Below, piece by piece: positions 42,925-52,098 of a stretch of 64,000 nucleotides of DNA. How positions within the stretch are numbered: the first letter of the stretch is position 1; every line of letters begins with the position of its first letter. This DNA comes from Arcicella gelida (GTDB lineage Bacteria > Bacteroidota > Bacteroidia > Cytophagales > Spirosomataceae): assembly GCF_034931025.1 (NCBI RefSeq), contig NZ_JAYGIL010000030.1, forward strand, positions 12,176 to 76,175, written 5' to 3'. The notes under the pieces are model-generated. The model searched no databases. It had not been told where the DNA came from and saw only the letters and a program-made list of their open reading frames with translations. The position numbers and the translations under genes are program-made.

Positions 42925-45900
42925 ATGTTTTTAGAAATTTTACGTTTTGAATTTAGCTATCGAAAGAACAGAGCAGCTACTTATCTATATTTCCTGATTT
43001 TATTTATTCTTTGTTTTGCTGCGGCAACTTCAAAATACGTTACCATCGGTGGTTTGGGTGGTGGGCAATTACAAGCCAATTCTCCTTACTCGCTTTCCTT
43101 CATGACCATCATCATGACATTTGCGGTAACTTTTATTAGTTCAGCAGTGATGGGCGTAGCCGTTTTACGTGACTTTGAACACAAAACAGAATCCTTAATG
43201 TTTACCACCACCATGTCGAAGTTCGATTATTTGATGGGACGTTTCTGGGGTTCTTTTTTTGTAATGGTCTTGATTTACTCTTCTATTTGGATAGCTTTTA
43301 TGCTAGGATTTTCGCTTGGTAAATTCCTCCCTTGGGATCCATCTTGGAAAGAAAAAACCATGCACGCTTTTGATGCTTGGCATTATTTTCAGCCATTTAT
43401 TTTTTATGGTATTACTAATCTTTTTATTCAAGCCACTATTTACTTTGCGGCTGGAACACTCAGCAGAAAACCTTTATTAATTTACACACAAGGGATTATT
43501 TTATTTGTCTTGTACGAAATCACAGGTACAATTACCCAAGATTTAGAAAATAAAGACCTCGCATCCTTAGTTGACCCTTTCGCAATCAGAACCTTCCAAA
43601 TCTATACTCAGTACTGGACACCAGCACAGAAAAATAATCTTCTGATTCCACTTGAAGGCATGATGCTCTGGAATCGTGTACTTTGGTGTGGCGTAGGCTT
43701 TGTTATTTTAGCCATTACTTATTATGCTTTTAGTTTTAATGTGGTTACTTCTTCATGGTTCAAGAAAAAGAAAATCGTTAAAGAAGAAGTTTCGGTTATC
43801 AAACCTGAAAACGTAGTAATCCCAATCGTTCATCAATTCACCAATTTCTCGGCAAATCTTACTCAACTTTGGCAGCAATCTGTTTTTTATGCCAAAATGG
43901 TCATTAAAGAGATTCCATTTATTGCCATTGTTTTTGTTGGTTTTGCAGATTTAACCATCAATTCTTTCTATTTTGGAGAAATGTATGGAACAAGCTCCTA
44001 TCCTATCACAGCCAACGTTTTAGGCTTTTTGTCAGAATTTGATTTGTTCTTTTTAATTATCGTCGTTTTTTACTCTGGCGAATTAATTTGGAGAGAAAGA
44101 ACTGTCAATATTAATCTTATTATTGATGCTTTACCAGTTCCAGATTGGGTTGGATTACTCTCCAAATTCATTGGATTAATCTTTATTTATGTTGCTTTAC
44201 TGTTAGGCTTGATTTTCTTTGGAGTATCTGTTCAGGTAGCACATGGCTATTTTAATTTTGAATTACCACTCTATTTTGAAACACTTTTTACCGACGAACT
44301 TATCTTTTTAGTAGCCTTTACGTTGCTCTCATTTTTCATTCAGACCATTGCCAACAACAAATTAGTGGGTTTTGCTTTGATGTTTGTGTTCTTTATCATT
44401 AATATGTTCATGAGTGGTGCTGGTATCGAACACCCACTATTTTCATTCAACAGCGGTAGTTTAGGTGGATATTCTGACATGAACAAATACGGACATTTTG
44501 TTTCATCATTCTCATGGATGAAACTCTATTGGCTGGCTTTTGTAGCTATCCTCTTTATTTTATCAGTTTTATTGAGCGTAAGAGGAACAGAATCCTTAAT
44601 GAAAACTCGTATAAAAATTGGTCAACTTCGTTTAAGTAAACCGATTCTTACTTTGGCTGTCAGCACTTTGGTTGTTTTTATTTCTACAGGTTTTTATGTG
44701 TATTATAACACGAATAAACTGAATAAATACACTACCAAAGAAGACCAAGAGAAAATACAAGTAGATTATGAAAAAACCTTGAAAAAACAATTTGACAATG
44801 CTCCACAACCTAGAATTGTAGATGTAAATCTAAAAGTAGAAGTATATCCTGAAGAGCGTGATTTTACTGCTGAAGGTTACTTTTGGTTAAAAAATAAAAC
44901 AAACAAAGCATTAAGCGATATTCTTATCCAGAATGATATTTTGCATAATATGAAGATTGAGTACTTGAAATTTGAGGGCGGTTCTAAAGTAAAAAAGGCT
45001 TATGATAATTTCGGGTTTACGATTTATCAATTAAATAAACCTTTAGCTGTTGGCGATTCTGTGAAGATGAGCTTCAAAACTAAATTTGAAACCAAAGGTT
45101 TTGTAGCCAATGGTTCTAATACCAATGTAGTATATAATGGAACATTCTTCAACAATAACTATTTCCCTTCTTTAGGTTATGGCGAAGACTTTGAAATTGG
45201 CGATGACGATACTCGTAAAAAGTATAAATTGCCAGAAAAAGAAAGAATGATGGAACAGAATAATCAAATTGGGCTTTCACAGAGTTTGTTTGGTGATGAT
45301 TCAGATTATATCCGTTTTGAAATGGTAATTGGTACCAGTAAAGACCAAACTGCCATTGCTCCAGGCTATTTACAGAAAACTTGGGAAGAGCAAAATCGTA
45401 AGTATTTCCATTATAAAATGGATGTTCCGATGGTGAATTTTTACTCTATTATTTCTGCTAAATACGAAATTAAACGTGATAAATGGAAGAATGTAAACTT
45501 AGAAATTTACTATAATAAAGGACATGAGTATAACCTCGAAAAAATGATTTCTTCAATGAAATCTTCATTTGAGTACTTTGATAAAAACTTCGCTCCTTAT
45601 CAATATCGTCAGATGAGAATCATGGAATTTCCACGTTATGCTTCTTTTGCACAATCGTTTGCTAATACCGTTCCGTTTTCAGAAGGAATAGGTTTTATTC
45701 AGAAAATCAACGACCCAGAGAAAGATTTGGATATGCCATTTTATGTAACAGCCCACGAATTGGGACACCAATGGTGGGGACATCAGGTAGCAGAAGCAAG
45801 AGTAAAAGGGAATGCAATGCTTTCAGAAACGCAAGCACAATACTCTGCTTTGATGGTAATGAAACATGCCATTAAACCAGAATTAATGCAAAAATTCTTG

Positions 45901-46557
45901 AAGTATGAATTAGATAAATATCTGACTGGTCGTGCAAGAGAAAGCAAAAAAGAGCAACCTTTAGCATTGGTAGAAAGTCAGGGCTATATTCATTATAACA
46001 AAGGTTCATTAGCAATGTTTGCTTTACAAGATTATATCGGCGAAGATAAAGTAAATAAAGCCTTGCATGATTTCTTGGCAGATTGGAAATATCCAAGTTC
46101 AGATGGCAAGTATCAACGTTATCCAACCAGTCAAGATTTGTTAAAATACTTCAAAGCCGAAACGCCAGACTCTTTGAAATATATCATCAATGATATGTTT
46201 GAAACCATTACTCTATACGAAAACAAAACTGACAAAGTAAGCTACAAAGTATTACCAAACAAAACTTATGAAGTAAGTATCAAAACCATTTCAGAGAAAT
46301 TCAGGGCCGATAGTTCAGGAAATGAAAAACCTATTGCCTTGAACGATTGGATAGATGTTGGAGTATATGGTGAAGACAAAGATGGAAAAGACAAATTACT
46401 TTATAACCAAAAATATAAAGTATCTAAGAAAGACAATATCTTCAAAATCATCGTCAAAGAAAAACCTAAAAAAGCAGGAATCGACCCGATCAATAAATTG
46501 ATTGATAGACATTCAGATGATAATGTTAAGACAGCTGTTTTAGAGGAAAATTTGTAG
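42925..46557 (+). CDS. ABC-2 permease fused to an M1-family metallopeptidase
   Basis: A 1,210-residue fusion. Residues 1-600 hold about twelve membrane helices as two ABC-2-like permease units (breaks near 240-300 and 550-600). From about 620, after a last helix, an extracytoplasmic M1 (gluzincin) aminopeptidase-like domain follows, with the zinc motif HELGHQWWGHQ at about 943-953 and the third ligand Glu in LSETQAQ 18 residues on. The domain order suggests export coupled to peptide trimming on the far side of the membrane. Substrate unknown. It is paired with the ATPase 12 bases upstream, and a heptad array follows its stop. Confidence 0.88.
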   Translation: MFLEILRFEFSYRKNRAATYLYFLILFILCFAAATSKYVTIGGLGGGQLQANSPYSLSFMTIIMTFAVTFISSAVMGVAVLRDFEHKTESLMFTTTMSKFDYLMGRFWGSFFVMVLIYSSIWIAFMLGFSLGKFLPWDPSWKEKTMHAFDAWHYFQPFIFYGITNLFIQATIYFAAGTLSRKPLLIYTQGIILFVLYEITGTITQDLENKDLASLVDPFAIRTFQIYTQYWTPAQKNNLLIPLEGMMLWNRVLWCGVGFVILAITYYAFSFNVVTSSWFKKKKIVKEEVSVIKPENVVIPIVHQFTNFSANLTQLWQQSVFYAKMVIKEIPFIAIVFVGFADLTINSFYFGEMYGTSSYPITANVLGFLSEFDLFFLIIVVFYSGELIWRERTVNINLIIDALPVPDWVGLLSKFIGLIFIYVALLLGLIFFGVSVQVAHGYFNFELPLYFETLFTDELIFLVAFTLLSFFIQTIANNKLVGFALMFVFFIINMFMSGAGIEHPLFSFNSGSLGGYSDMNKYGHFVSSFSWMKLYWLAFVAILFILSVLLSVRGTESLMKTRIKIGQLRLSKPILTLAVSTLVVFISTGFYVYYNTNKLNKYTTKEDQEKIQVDYEKTLKKQFDNAPQPRIVDVNLKVEVYPEERDFTAEGYFWLKNKTNKALSDILIQNDILHNMKIEYLKFEGGSKVKKAYDNFGFTIYQLNKPLAVGDSVKMSFKTKFETKGFVANGSNTNVVYNGTFFNNNYFPSLGYGEDFEIGDDDTRKKYKLPEKERMMEQNNQIGLSQSLFGDDSDYIRFEMVIGTSKDQTAIAPGYLQKTWEEQNRKYFHYKMDVPMVNFYSIISAKYEIKRDKWKNVNLEIYYNKGHEYNLEKMISSMKSSFEYFDKNFAPYQYRQMRIMEFPRYASFAQSFANTVPFSEGIGFIQKINDPEKDLDMPFYVTAHELGHQWWGHQVAEARVKGNAMLSETQAQYSALMVMKHAIKPELMQKFLKYELDKYLTGRARESKKEQPLALVESQGYIHYNKGSLAMFALQDYIGEDKVNKALHDFLADWKYPSSDGKYQRYPTSQDLLKYFKAETPDSLKYIINDMFETITLYENKTDKVSYKVLPNKTYEVSIKTISEKFRADSSGNEKPIALNDWIDVGVYGEDKDGKDKLLYNQKYKVSKKDNIFKIIVKEKPKKAGIDPINKLIDRHSDDNVKTAVLEENL

Positions 46558-46561
46558 TTGA

Positions 46562-46589
46562 GATGTAAGATACAAGAAAAAAGATTTTT
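46562..46589. repeat. Heptad array K (GATGTAA/GATACAA-like, four units)
   Basis: Four adjacent 7-mers beginning GATGTAA, GATACAA, starting four bases after the permease-peptidase stop. The second unit equals the first unit of array D, 16 kb away. Confidence 0.75.
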
Positions 46590-46633
46590 TATTATGTCTA
46601 AGCCAAGCTTTACTTTATTACTCTTTTTACACA

Positions 46634-46666
46634 AGATGCAAGAATAAAGATTTTATTCTTGCATCT
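46634..46666. terminator. Hairpin built on heptads
   Basis: AGATGCAAGAATAAA (46634-46648) pairs perfectly with TTTATTCTTGCATCT (46652-46666), a 3-base loop. The left arm itself is a GATGCAA, GAATAAA heptad pair that continues with GATTTTA. Probably terminates the plus-strand operon. Confidence 0.6.
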
Positions 46667-46700
46667 AATAATGGTTGTAGGAATGCTTATTGATATATGC

Positions 46701-46729
46701 AGTTGTGGGGAACAAAACTCCCCACAACT
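46701..46729. terminator. Hairpin at the end of the outer-membrane barrel gene
   Basis: AGTTGTGGGGA (46701-46711) pairs perfectly with TCCCCACAACT (46719-46729). It touches the stop of the minus-strand barrel gene. No clear T-run. Confidence 0.5.
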
Positions 46730-49116
46730 TATTGCACTCTCTCTGTCTCTTCGCTTGCAGAATTATCTCTATTTCGGCGTTTGCGGGCATATTTTTCATT
46801 GCCAAATCTATAAGTGAATGCCAAACCAATTCGCTGAGTATCGTTTATATTAACCCTATTTTGGTAAATATTCTGAAAGTTTTCTATTCGTTCTTGATAA
46901 ATATCTGAGTGAAAAATATCGTTGATATTCAATTTTATGGCTCCCTTATCTTTCAAAACCTTTTTTTGCATCGAAAAGTAAACAGATGCCCTTGCTAACA
47001 CTGTTGTGGGATAGATTCTTTCTTCGGTTTTGTACTGTGCCGAAAGCTCACTTGTCCATCCCTTTCCAAAACTAATTTGTTGGTTGGTAGATACTCTTGT
47101 CGTAAAAAATACGGTATGATTTGTTTCTCCGTTAATGTTACTTTTAATGTCGAATCGAGCTACCTGAAAGTACAATATTGAGCTTAGCCATTTGGTTGCT
47201 TGTAACGTTAAATTGTGATTAATAAAAATTCTATTGCCAATACCCATATTAAATGGCTTTCGGATAAATGTTTCGCCTTCTCTGACTGTTATTTCACCAA
47301 GAATTCCATCCGCTTTGTCATAGCCAAAACCCAATGTGTAAATAGATTTGTATTGATATTTAAAGCGTACTAAATTCAAATAAAATGGTTGTAAAGCTGG
47401 ATTACCCTGTGTGTAATTATAGGCATCGACATAGTTTAAAAATGGATTGAAGTGCTGATAATTAGGTCTGTTTACTCTTCTTGTAAAATTAAAACTGAGG
47501 TTATGATTTTTTAAACTGTCTAAGTTGTAGCTTAAAAATACACTGGGAAAAAGATTGGTAAAATTTTGATTAAATCGCTGATATTGAATACTTTCGTTTG
47601 CTAACAATTCTCCCAAGATATTGGTATTTTCAGCTCTCAAACCCATTTGTAAACTCAACTTCTTATTAATTGATTTTCTAAAATTTATATATCCTGCATT
47701 GATATTTTCATGATAAATAAAGTGGTTACTTCGGTTGTAAATGATTGCAGCGGATTCATCCCGAAAAAGTGCATCGTTGTCGTTTTTGACAAAACTTACC
47801 TTTATTCCACTCTCCAAATTAGCTCCTTTGCCCAATGGCAATGAGTAGTCTGTTTTGAAGTTATAGATATTAATATTACTGGATAATTTATTGTCAAAAA
47901 GCTCATTTTCGCTTACTCTATTAAAGTTTCGTAAGCCACCAGACTGATAGTTTAAGATATTCAAATCCCCAGATAGCTCATGCCCTTTACTATTGAATTT
48001 ATGATTAAAGTTGACATTGGCAGATTTTGAGTTCCAATCTATTTTGCCGTAATTATTGCCTTTAAATTCCTGATTAGCTGTAGTATTTACGTAGTTTGCA
48101 TCATCTGAACGGGGTCTATTTTGTAGAAAAAACTGCACGCCCAAAATAGTTTTTTCACTCAAAGTAAAATCTGCCCCAAATCTTCCACTGAGGCTATTAG
48201 ATTTATAATCACTGTAATTTTTCGATTGAATGTTGGCAATGCTTATTTTATCTTCATTAAAAATGGTTCTTTGTGAAGTTTCGTCTGTGTAGTCTTGGTC
48301 TAAACTCTGGTCTATTCCCAAAAACCAATTGATTTTCTGGCGATTAAGATTAAAGTTTACACTATTATTGACTCTCAGTTTTTGCCCCATTGATAAGCCC
48401 GAAGATAGATTTCCCGTTAAACCTCTTGCTTTGTTCTTCTTCAAAATAATATTGATGATAGACGACCCAGCGGCATCATATTTGGCAGGTGGATTATCCA
48501 TCAGTTCGAGTTTATCTAACAATCCGCCTGGCAAGGATTTAAGATAAGCAACCAAATCAGTCCCGCTCATGTAAGTACTGCGACCATCAATCAAAACCAT
48601 TGCTCCACTTTTTCCGTATAAGTTGATATTTCCTTGCGCATCCACTGATATACCAGGTGTTTTTTCCAACACTTCAAGGGTATTACTCGATGCTGCCGAT
48701 ATCATCGTTCCTACATTGACAATCGTTTTGTCGATTTCCTGCTCAATCAACGGTTTTTTAGCACTGACTACTACTTCGTTTAAAGTAGTACTCTTAGCAG
48801 GCAAAAGAATAATAACGGGTAACTCTACCTTGGTTTGTTGTTCATCCAATATCCTTTTTACACTTCTATATTTCAAAAAGCCCATTGAAGTGATTTCTAA
48901 AAAATAATTGCCACTGGATAAATTTTGGATAAAGAAGTTTCCATTTATATCAGTAATTCCTCCTTTCACAAAACTTGAGTCGATACTGTTCATAAGTTTG
49001 ACAGTAGCACCAATCACCGATTCATTTTGAGTATCTTTGACACTCCCGATTATACTTTTATTTTGGGCCAATATTTGACCCGATAGGATTAGTAATAGCA
49101 ATAGTTTTTTCATCAT
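46729..49116 (-). CDS. Outer-membrane beta-barrel family protein (TonB-receptor-like)
   Basis: A 795-residue outer-membrane protein. Signal peptide (1-17, ending QILAQ), CarboxypepD_reg-like domain (about 20-105; VKDTQNESVIGATVKLMN), a short plug (IVNVGTMISAASSNTLEVLE, about 130-150; then YGKSGAMVLIDGRSTYMSG) and an Outer_membrane_beta-barrel_3-type C-terminal barrel (about 400-780; LGFGYDKADGILGEITVR). Such proteins are often next to LytS/LytTR systems, as here: the kinase gene starts 202 bases away, divergent. The ligand or cargo is unknown. The C-terminus ends in a charged tail, RKRRNRDNSASEETERVQ. Confidence 0.85.
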   Translation of the reverse strand: MMKKLLLLLILSGQILAQNKSIIGSVKDTQNESVIGATVKLMNSIDSSFVKGGITDINGNFFIQNLSSGNYFLEITSMGFLKYRSVKRILDEQQTKVELPVIILLPAKSTTLNEVVVSAKKPLIEQEIDKTIVNVGTMISAASSNTLEVLEKTPGISVDAQGNINLYGKSGAMVLIDGRSTYMSGTDLVAYLKSLPGGLLDKLELMDNPPAKYDAAGSSIINIILKKNKARGLTGNLSSGLSMGQKLRVNNSVNFNLNRQKINWFLGIDQSLDQDYTDETSQRTIFNEDKISIANIQSKNYSDYKSNSLSGRFGADFTLSEKTILGVQFFLQNRPRSDDANYVNTTANQEFKGNNYGKIDWNSKSANVNFNHKFNSKGHELSGDLNILNYQSGGLRNFNRVSENELFDNKLSSNINIYNFKTDYSLPLGKGANLESGIKVSFVKNDNDALFRDESAAIIYNRSNHFIYHENINAGYINFRKSINKKLSLQMGLRAENTNILGELLANESIQYQRFNQNFTNLFPSVFLSYNLDSLKNHNLSFNFTRRVNRPNYQHFNPFLNYVDAYNYTQGNPALQPFYLNLVRFKYQYKSIYTLGFGYDKADGILGEITVREGETFIRKPFNMGIGNRIFINHNLTLQATKWLSSILYFQVARFDIKSNINGETNHTVFFTTRVSTNQQISFGKGWTSELSAQYKTEERIYPTTVLARASVYFSMQKKVLKDKGAIKLNINDIFHSDIYQERIENFQNIYQNRVNINDTQRIGLAFTYRFGNEKYARKRRNRDNSASEETERVQ

Positions 49117-49124
49117 TGTTTTTT

Positions 49125-49214
49125 TGACAAAGTTTGTTTTCCTGAGATTGCCCTGAAAACAAGTCTGACAGAAATCAATTTTACATTGACAAACATGGGA
49201 AAAAGACTGACAAA
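49125..49214. promoter_or_regulatory. TGACARA direct repeats at 21-bp spacing
   Basis: TGACARA occurs at 49166, 49187 and 49208, two intervals of exactly 21 bases, and again at 49125, 41 bases before the first. Sites 1 and 3 share AAGNCTGACARA. LytTR regulators bind direct repeats about 21 bases apart, so this is a candidate operator for the adjacent LytTR protein, in the divergent gap between the barrel and kinase genes. Confidence 0.6.
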
Positions 49215-49317
49215 GGTTTTAACAGGTTTAAATGCAGTTTCGTCAGTCAAATAATGAAGTCTATATGCAATAATTTTTATTATACATGAGTCTATTCAAT
49301 TTTGCAGAAAAAACAAA

Positions 49318-50346
49318 ATGAGCATTTTAGAAAAAATATTTGGAAAGGAAGCCGTTAAAATCGGCAATTATTTAGGGCTATCTTGTATAGCTGCAATACT
49401 TCTGTTTACCGTCTTTATGGCACTTGCAGATATTTTTTTTAAGAATAATGACGACGATATAGCCATAATGTCAACTATTTTATTGTTGATAGGAGTATTT
49501 GTAGGTCGCTTTTTGGCGAGTTTATGGCAAAGAAAACATATCAGTAATTGGCTATTTATTGTGCTAATTACATTGACTTTCGCCCTGATAATATCTTTGA
49601 TGCCCATTATAGACGCTCTTATCACTCATCAGGAATTTTTAGTTGTCGCCATAGCATTGATTATCTATTTTAGTATTTGCATATTGATTGGTTTACTCAT
49701 AAAGCTCACACGTATGCGTAATGAATACAAATTAGACGTAGCCAACACAAACGCTTTGCATAGTCAATCCGAATTACAGCTTCTCCAGTCTCAACTAAGT
49801 CCACACTTTTTGTTCAATACCCTCAATAATCTTTACGGTTTGTCATTAACTGACCATCAAAAAATACCTAACTTGTTACTGAAACTATCAGATTTGTTGA
49901 GGTATTCGGTGTATGATGCCAAAGATATTATGGTACCTATGGCAGAGGAAATAAACTATATAAAAAACTACATTGATTTTGAACAAATACGTTTAGGCGA
50001 ACGCCTAAACCTGAAAACAGATTTTGAAGAGAGCAACCCTCAAAAATCTTTCAAAATAGCTCCTATGCTATTGATTGTTTTTGTAGAAAATGCGTTTAAA
50101 CATTCCAAAAACAGTTTGGATAATGTGATAAATATAGAAATAAACCTGAAAACTTGGGGAAATTCAATCCTATTTTCGATAGCCAACTCTCATAATAATA
50201 TGTATAATGACAAGCAGAAACACAGTGGATTTGGTCTCGATAATGTACGAAAAAGGTTGGATTTGATATATAAAGGCGAGTATGATTTGGAAATCAATGA
50301 GACGACAACTTATTACGAAGTAAAACTTAGGATAAATGGAAAATAA
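49318..50346 (+). CDS. LytS/YehU-type sensor histidine kinase
   Basis: A 342-residue membrane kinase. Four predicted helices (about 18-140) form the sensor without a recognised extracytoplasmic domain. His_kinase domain: LLQSQLSPHFLFNTLNNLYG (His near 162), then YIDFEQIRLGERLNL, and the HATPase N-box and G-box VENAFKHSK and GFGLDNVRKRL. It is translationally coupled to the LytTR gene: the last 11 bases overlap. The pair probably senses an envelope signal and controls the divergent barrel gene. Confidence 0.92.
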   Translation: MSILEKIFGKEAVKIGNYLGLSCIAAILLFTVFMALADIFFKNNDDDIAIMSTILLLIGVFVGRFLASLWQRKHISNWLFIVLITLTFALIISLMPIIDALITHQEFLVVAIALIIYFSICILIGLLIKLTRMRNEYKLDVANTNALHSQSELQLLQSQLSPHFLFNTLNNLYGLSLTDHQKIPNLLLKLSDLLRYSVYDAKDIMVPMAEEINYIKNYIDFEQIRLGERLNLKTDFEESNPQKSFKIAPMLLIVFVENAFKHSKNSLDNVINIEINLKTWGNSILFSIANSHNNMYNDKQKHSGFGLDNVRKRLDLIYKGEYDLEINETTTYYEVKLRINGK

Positions 50347-51055
50347 AATAACCTGTCTTATTATAGATGATGAACCCATAGCCAGACAAATTATAGAAAA
50401 ATATTGTTCTCATTTGCCTGAAATTGAGCTATTAGCGAGTTGCGAAAACGTTTTTGTTGCCAAAAGAATTTTGGAAAGTCAAACGGTTGATTTACTTTTT
50501 TTGGACATCAATATGCCCGTTTTAGATGGAATAGCATTTTTAAAAACACTCAAAAATCCACCCTGTGTAATATTTACTACAGCATACAAGGAATTCGCCC
50601 TTGATGCCTTTGATCTTTCGGCAATAGATTATTTGCTCAAACCTTTTTCTTTAGACAGATTTATTATTGCAGTCGATAAAGTCAAAGAAAAACTAGCACC
50701 ATTAAAACAACCTTTTATAAAACCAATAGAAGAAACCGCAGAAGATTTTACTTTTATCAAAGCTGATGGGAAAATACATAAAGTGGATTTTAGCACTTTA
50801 CTCTACGCTGAGGCGAAAGGCAATAATGTACTCATTGTTTCCGAGAACCAGACGATTTTCCCTGTCATGACGTTCAGTGATTTTTTAGCATTATTACCCA
50901 ATCAAAATTTCCTAAGACTTCATCGGTCATTTGTCATAAACAAAGCAAAAATAAGCCATGTTGAAGGAAATAGAGTATTTATTGGAAAAACAGAAATACC
51001 CATCGGCGGAAATTACAGAGTAGAGTTCTTGAAAAGCTTGGGAATCAGCAATTAA
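50336..51055 (+). CDS. LytTR-family response regulator
   Basis: A 239-residue regulator. Receiver domain (1-120) with acidic residues DDEP at 10-13, phospho-acceptor Asp in LLFLDINMPVLDG (about 57) and Lys in YLLKPFSL. LytTR DNA-binding domain (about 138-236): FIKADGKIHKVDFSTLLYAE, then NFLRLHRSFVINKAKI. It should bind the TGACARA repeats upstream of the operon, as LytTR proteins bind 21-bp-spaced direct repeats. Confidence 0.93.
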   Translation: MENKITCLIIDDEPIARQIIEKYCSHLPEIELLASCENVFVAKRILESQTVDLLFLDINMPVLDGIAFLKTLKNPPCVIFTTAYKEFALDAFDLSAIDYLLKPFSLDRFIIAVDKVKEKLAPLKQPFIKPIEETAEDFTFIKADGKIHKVDFSTLLYAEAKGNNVLIVSENQTIFPVMTFSDFLALLPNQNFLRLHRSFVINKAKISHVEGNRVFIGKTEIPIGGNYRVEFLKSLGISN

Positions 51056-51366
51056 GCAATTAAACGTCAAAAACACCATTATTCCATCTTCCAGACAGCC
51101 CAATCTATGAAAAAGAACCATCAATCCATCTCGAAGGTAGAATGGCCTATCTTTTTCATAGAACAAGCTATCTCAGAGATAGCTTGACTTATCTTTTTTG
51201 CGGTTTTTTGCGTGAAAAAGATAAGATTTCCTATCTCGGAGATAGGTTAACCCATCTTTTTCACGCAATTTTCCGTATAAAACCGACAAAAACCGTAAAG
51301 TAGAATTCTCTCTTTAGAATCGTAAGAGCGAAACGACAAACTTATAAAGCAGTCTGCTATTTATCC
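51056..51366. other. Convergent intergenic region with hairpin cluster
   Basis: 311 bases between the ends of the LytTR gene (plus) and the NarL-type regulator gene (minus). The middle is filled by the nested inverted repeats 51104-51268; nothing is recognised in the rest. Confidence 0.6.
51104..51268. repeat. Tandem nested hairpin cluster (GAAAAAGAT / TATCTC cores)
   Basis: Three related units in 165 bases. Unit 1: TCTATGAAAAAGA (51104-51116) pairs with TCTTTTTCATAGA (51150-51162). Unit 2: palindrome CAAGCTATCTC-A-GAGATAGCTTG (51164-51186; 11+1+11). Unit 3: TTGCGTGAAAAAGAT (51208-51222) pairs with ATCTTTTTCACGCAA (51254-51268) and encloses CCTATCTC-G-GAGATAGG (51230-51246). All share a TATCTC/GAGATA or CATCTC core flanked by GAAAAAGA and TCTTTTTC. 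Compensated differences between units suggest selection for pairing. Confidence 0.85.
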
Positions 51367-52047
51367 TCAAATCAAAGAAAAAATGCTGTTTTTAATGGCA
51401 TATAATACTAAACCTGTAACATTCCTAGACCCTGTTTTTTGAAGTAAATTATTTCTATGTCCATTTACAGTTTTTACACTGATATAAAGTTTTTCTGCAA
51501 TTTCTTCAGCAGTATATTGTTGACAGACAAGTTGAAGAATTTCTTCTTCTCTTTTAGTGATGGCAATATTCACTTTCTTGCTCTTCACTTTTTTCCCCAT
51601 CCTACTTTGTATTGCCTTCAAAGTGCGTTCGTTAATGTAAGAACCTTTGCTATAAACCGATTGGATAGCATCGAATACTTCTTGAGGGTCGCTATCTTTT
51701 ACCAAATAGCCATGTGCGCCATGTTCGATTAGGTCTGTTATAAAATTTTCATCTTCATGAACAGACAATATCAAGATTCGTACATGGGGGAAAGTAGTGA
51801 GTAATACATTGGTAACATCCAAACCGCTAAACTCTTTTTTGTCGGGTCTGGCTGGTAAAGAAATATCTACCAACATTACATCGGGAATGGATTGACTATT
51901 TTTTAACCTATCAATTACTGAGTAGCCATCTCCACATTCAAAAACTACTTCAAATTTATTGTTGCTGGCATGATTGAGAATCCCTTTCATTCCCTCTCTA
52001 AAAAGTACTTGATCCTCCACTAACCCAACTCTTATTTTTTCTTCCAT
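51367..52047 (-). CDS. NarL/FixJ-family response regulator
   Basis: A 226-residue regulator. Receiver domain (1-125) with ED at 11-12, phospho-acceptor Asp61 in VMLVDISLPARP and Lys in GYLVKDSDP. C-terminal LuxR-type HTH (about 162-220): ITKREEEILQLVCQQYTAEE, then KLYISVKTVNGHRNNLLQK. It is the last gene of a four-gene operon with its kinase (51-base gap). Likely targets are the palindromes near 54249-54298, upstream of its own operon and of the AidA/PixA-like gene. Confidence 0.93.
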   Translation of the reverse strand: MEEKIRVGLVEDQVLFREGMKGILNHASNNKFEVVFECGDGYSVIDRLKNSQSIPDVMLVDISLPARPDKKEFSGLDVTNVLLTTFPHVRILILSVHEDENFITDLIEHGAHGYLVKDSDPQEVFDAIQSVYSKGSYINERTLKAIQSRMGKKVKSKKVNIAITKREEEILQLVCQQYTAEEIAEKLYISVKTVNGHRNNLLQKTGSRNVTGLVLYAIKNSIFSLI

Positions 52048-52098
52048 AATAACATTTGTTTAGATAATGTTCTTTCCTGAAAATTGATAAAATAATTG

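Noticed and set aside
49230..49260. Additional inverted LytTR half-site (TGACGA on the minus strand)
   Set aside because: Only partial match and not in the 21-bp register.
51104..51268. Possible CRISPR array
   Set aside because: The repeats are inverted and nested, the unit lengths differ, and there are no constant repeats with unique spacers and no cas genes.
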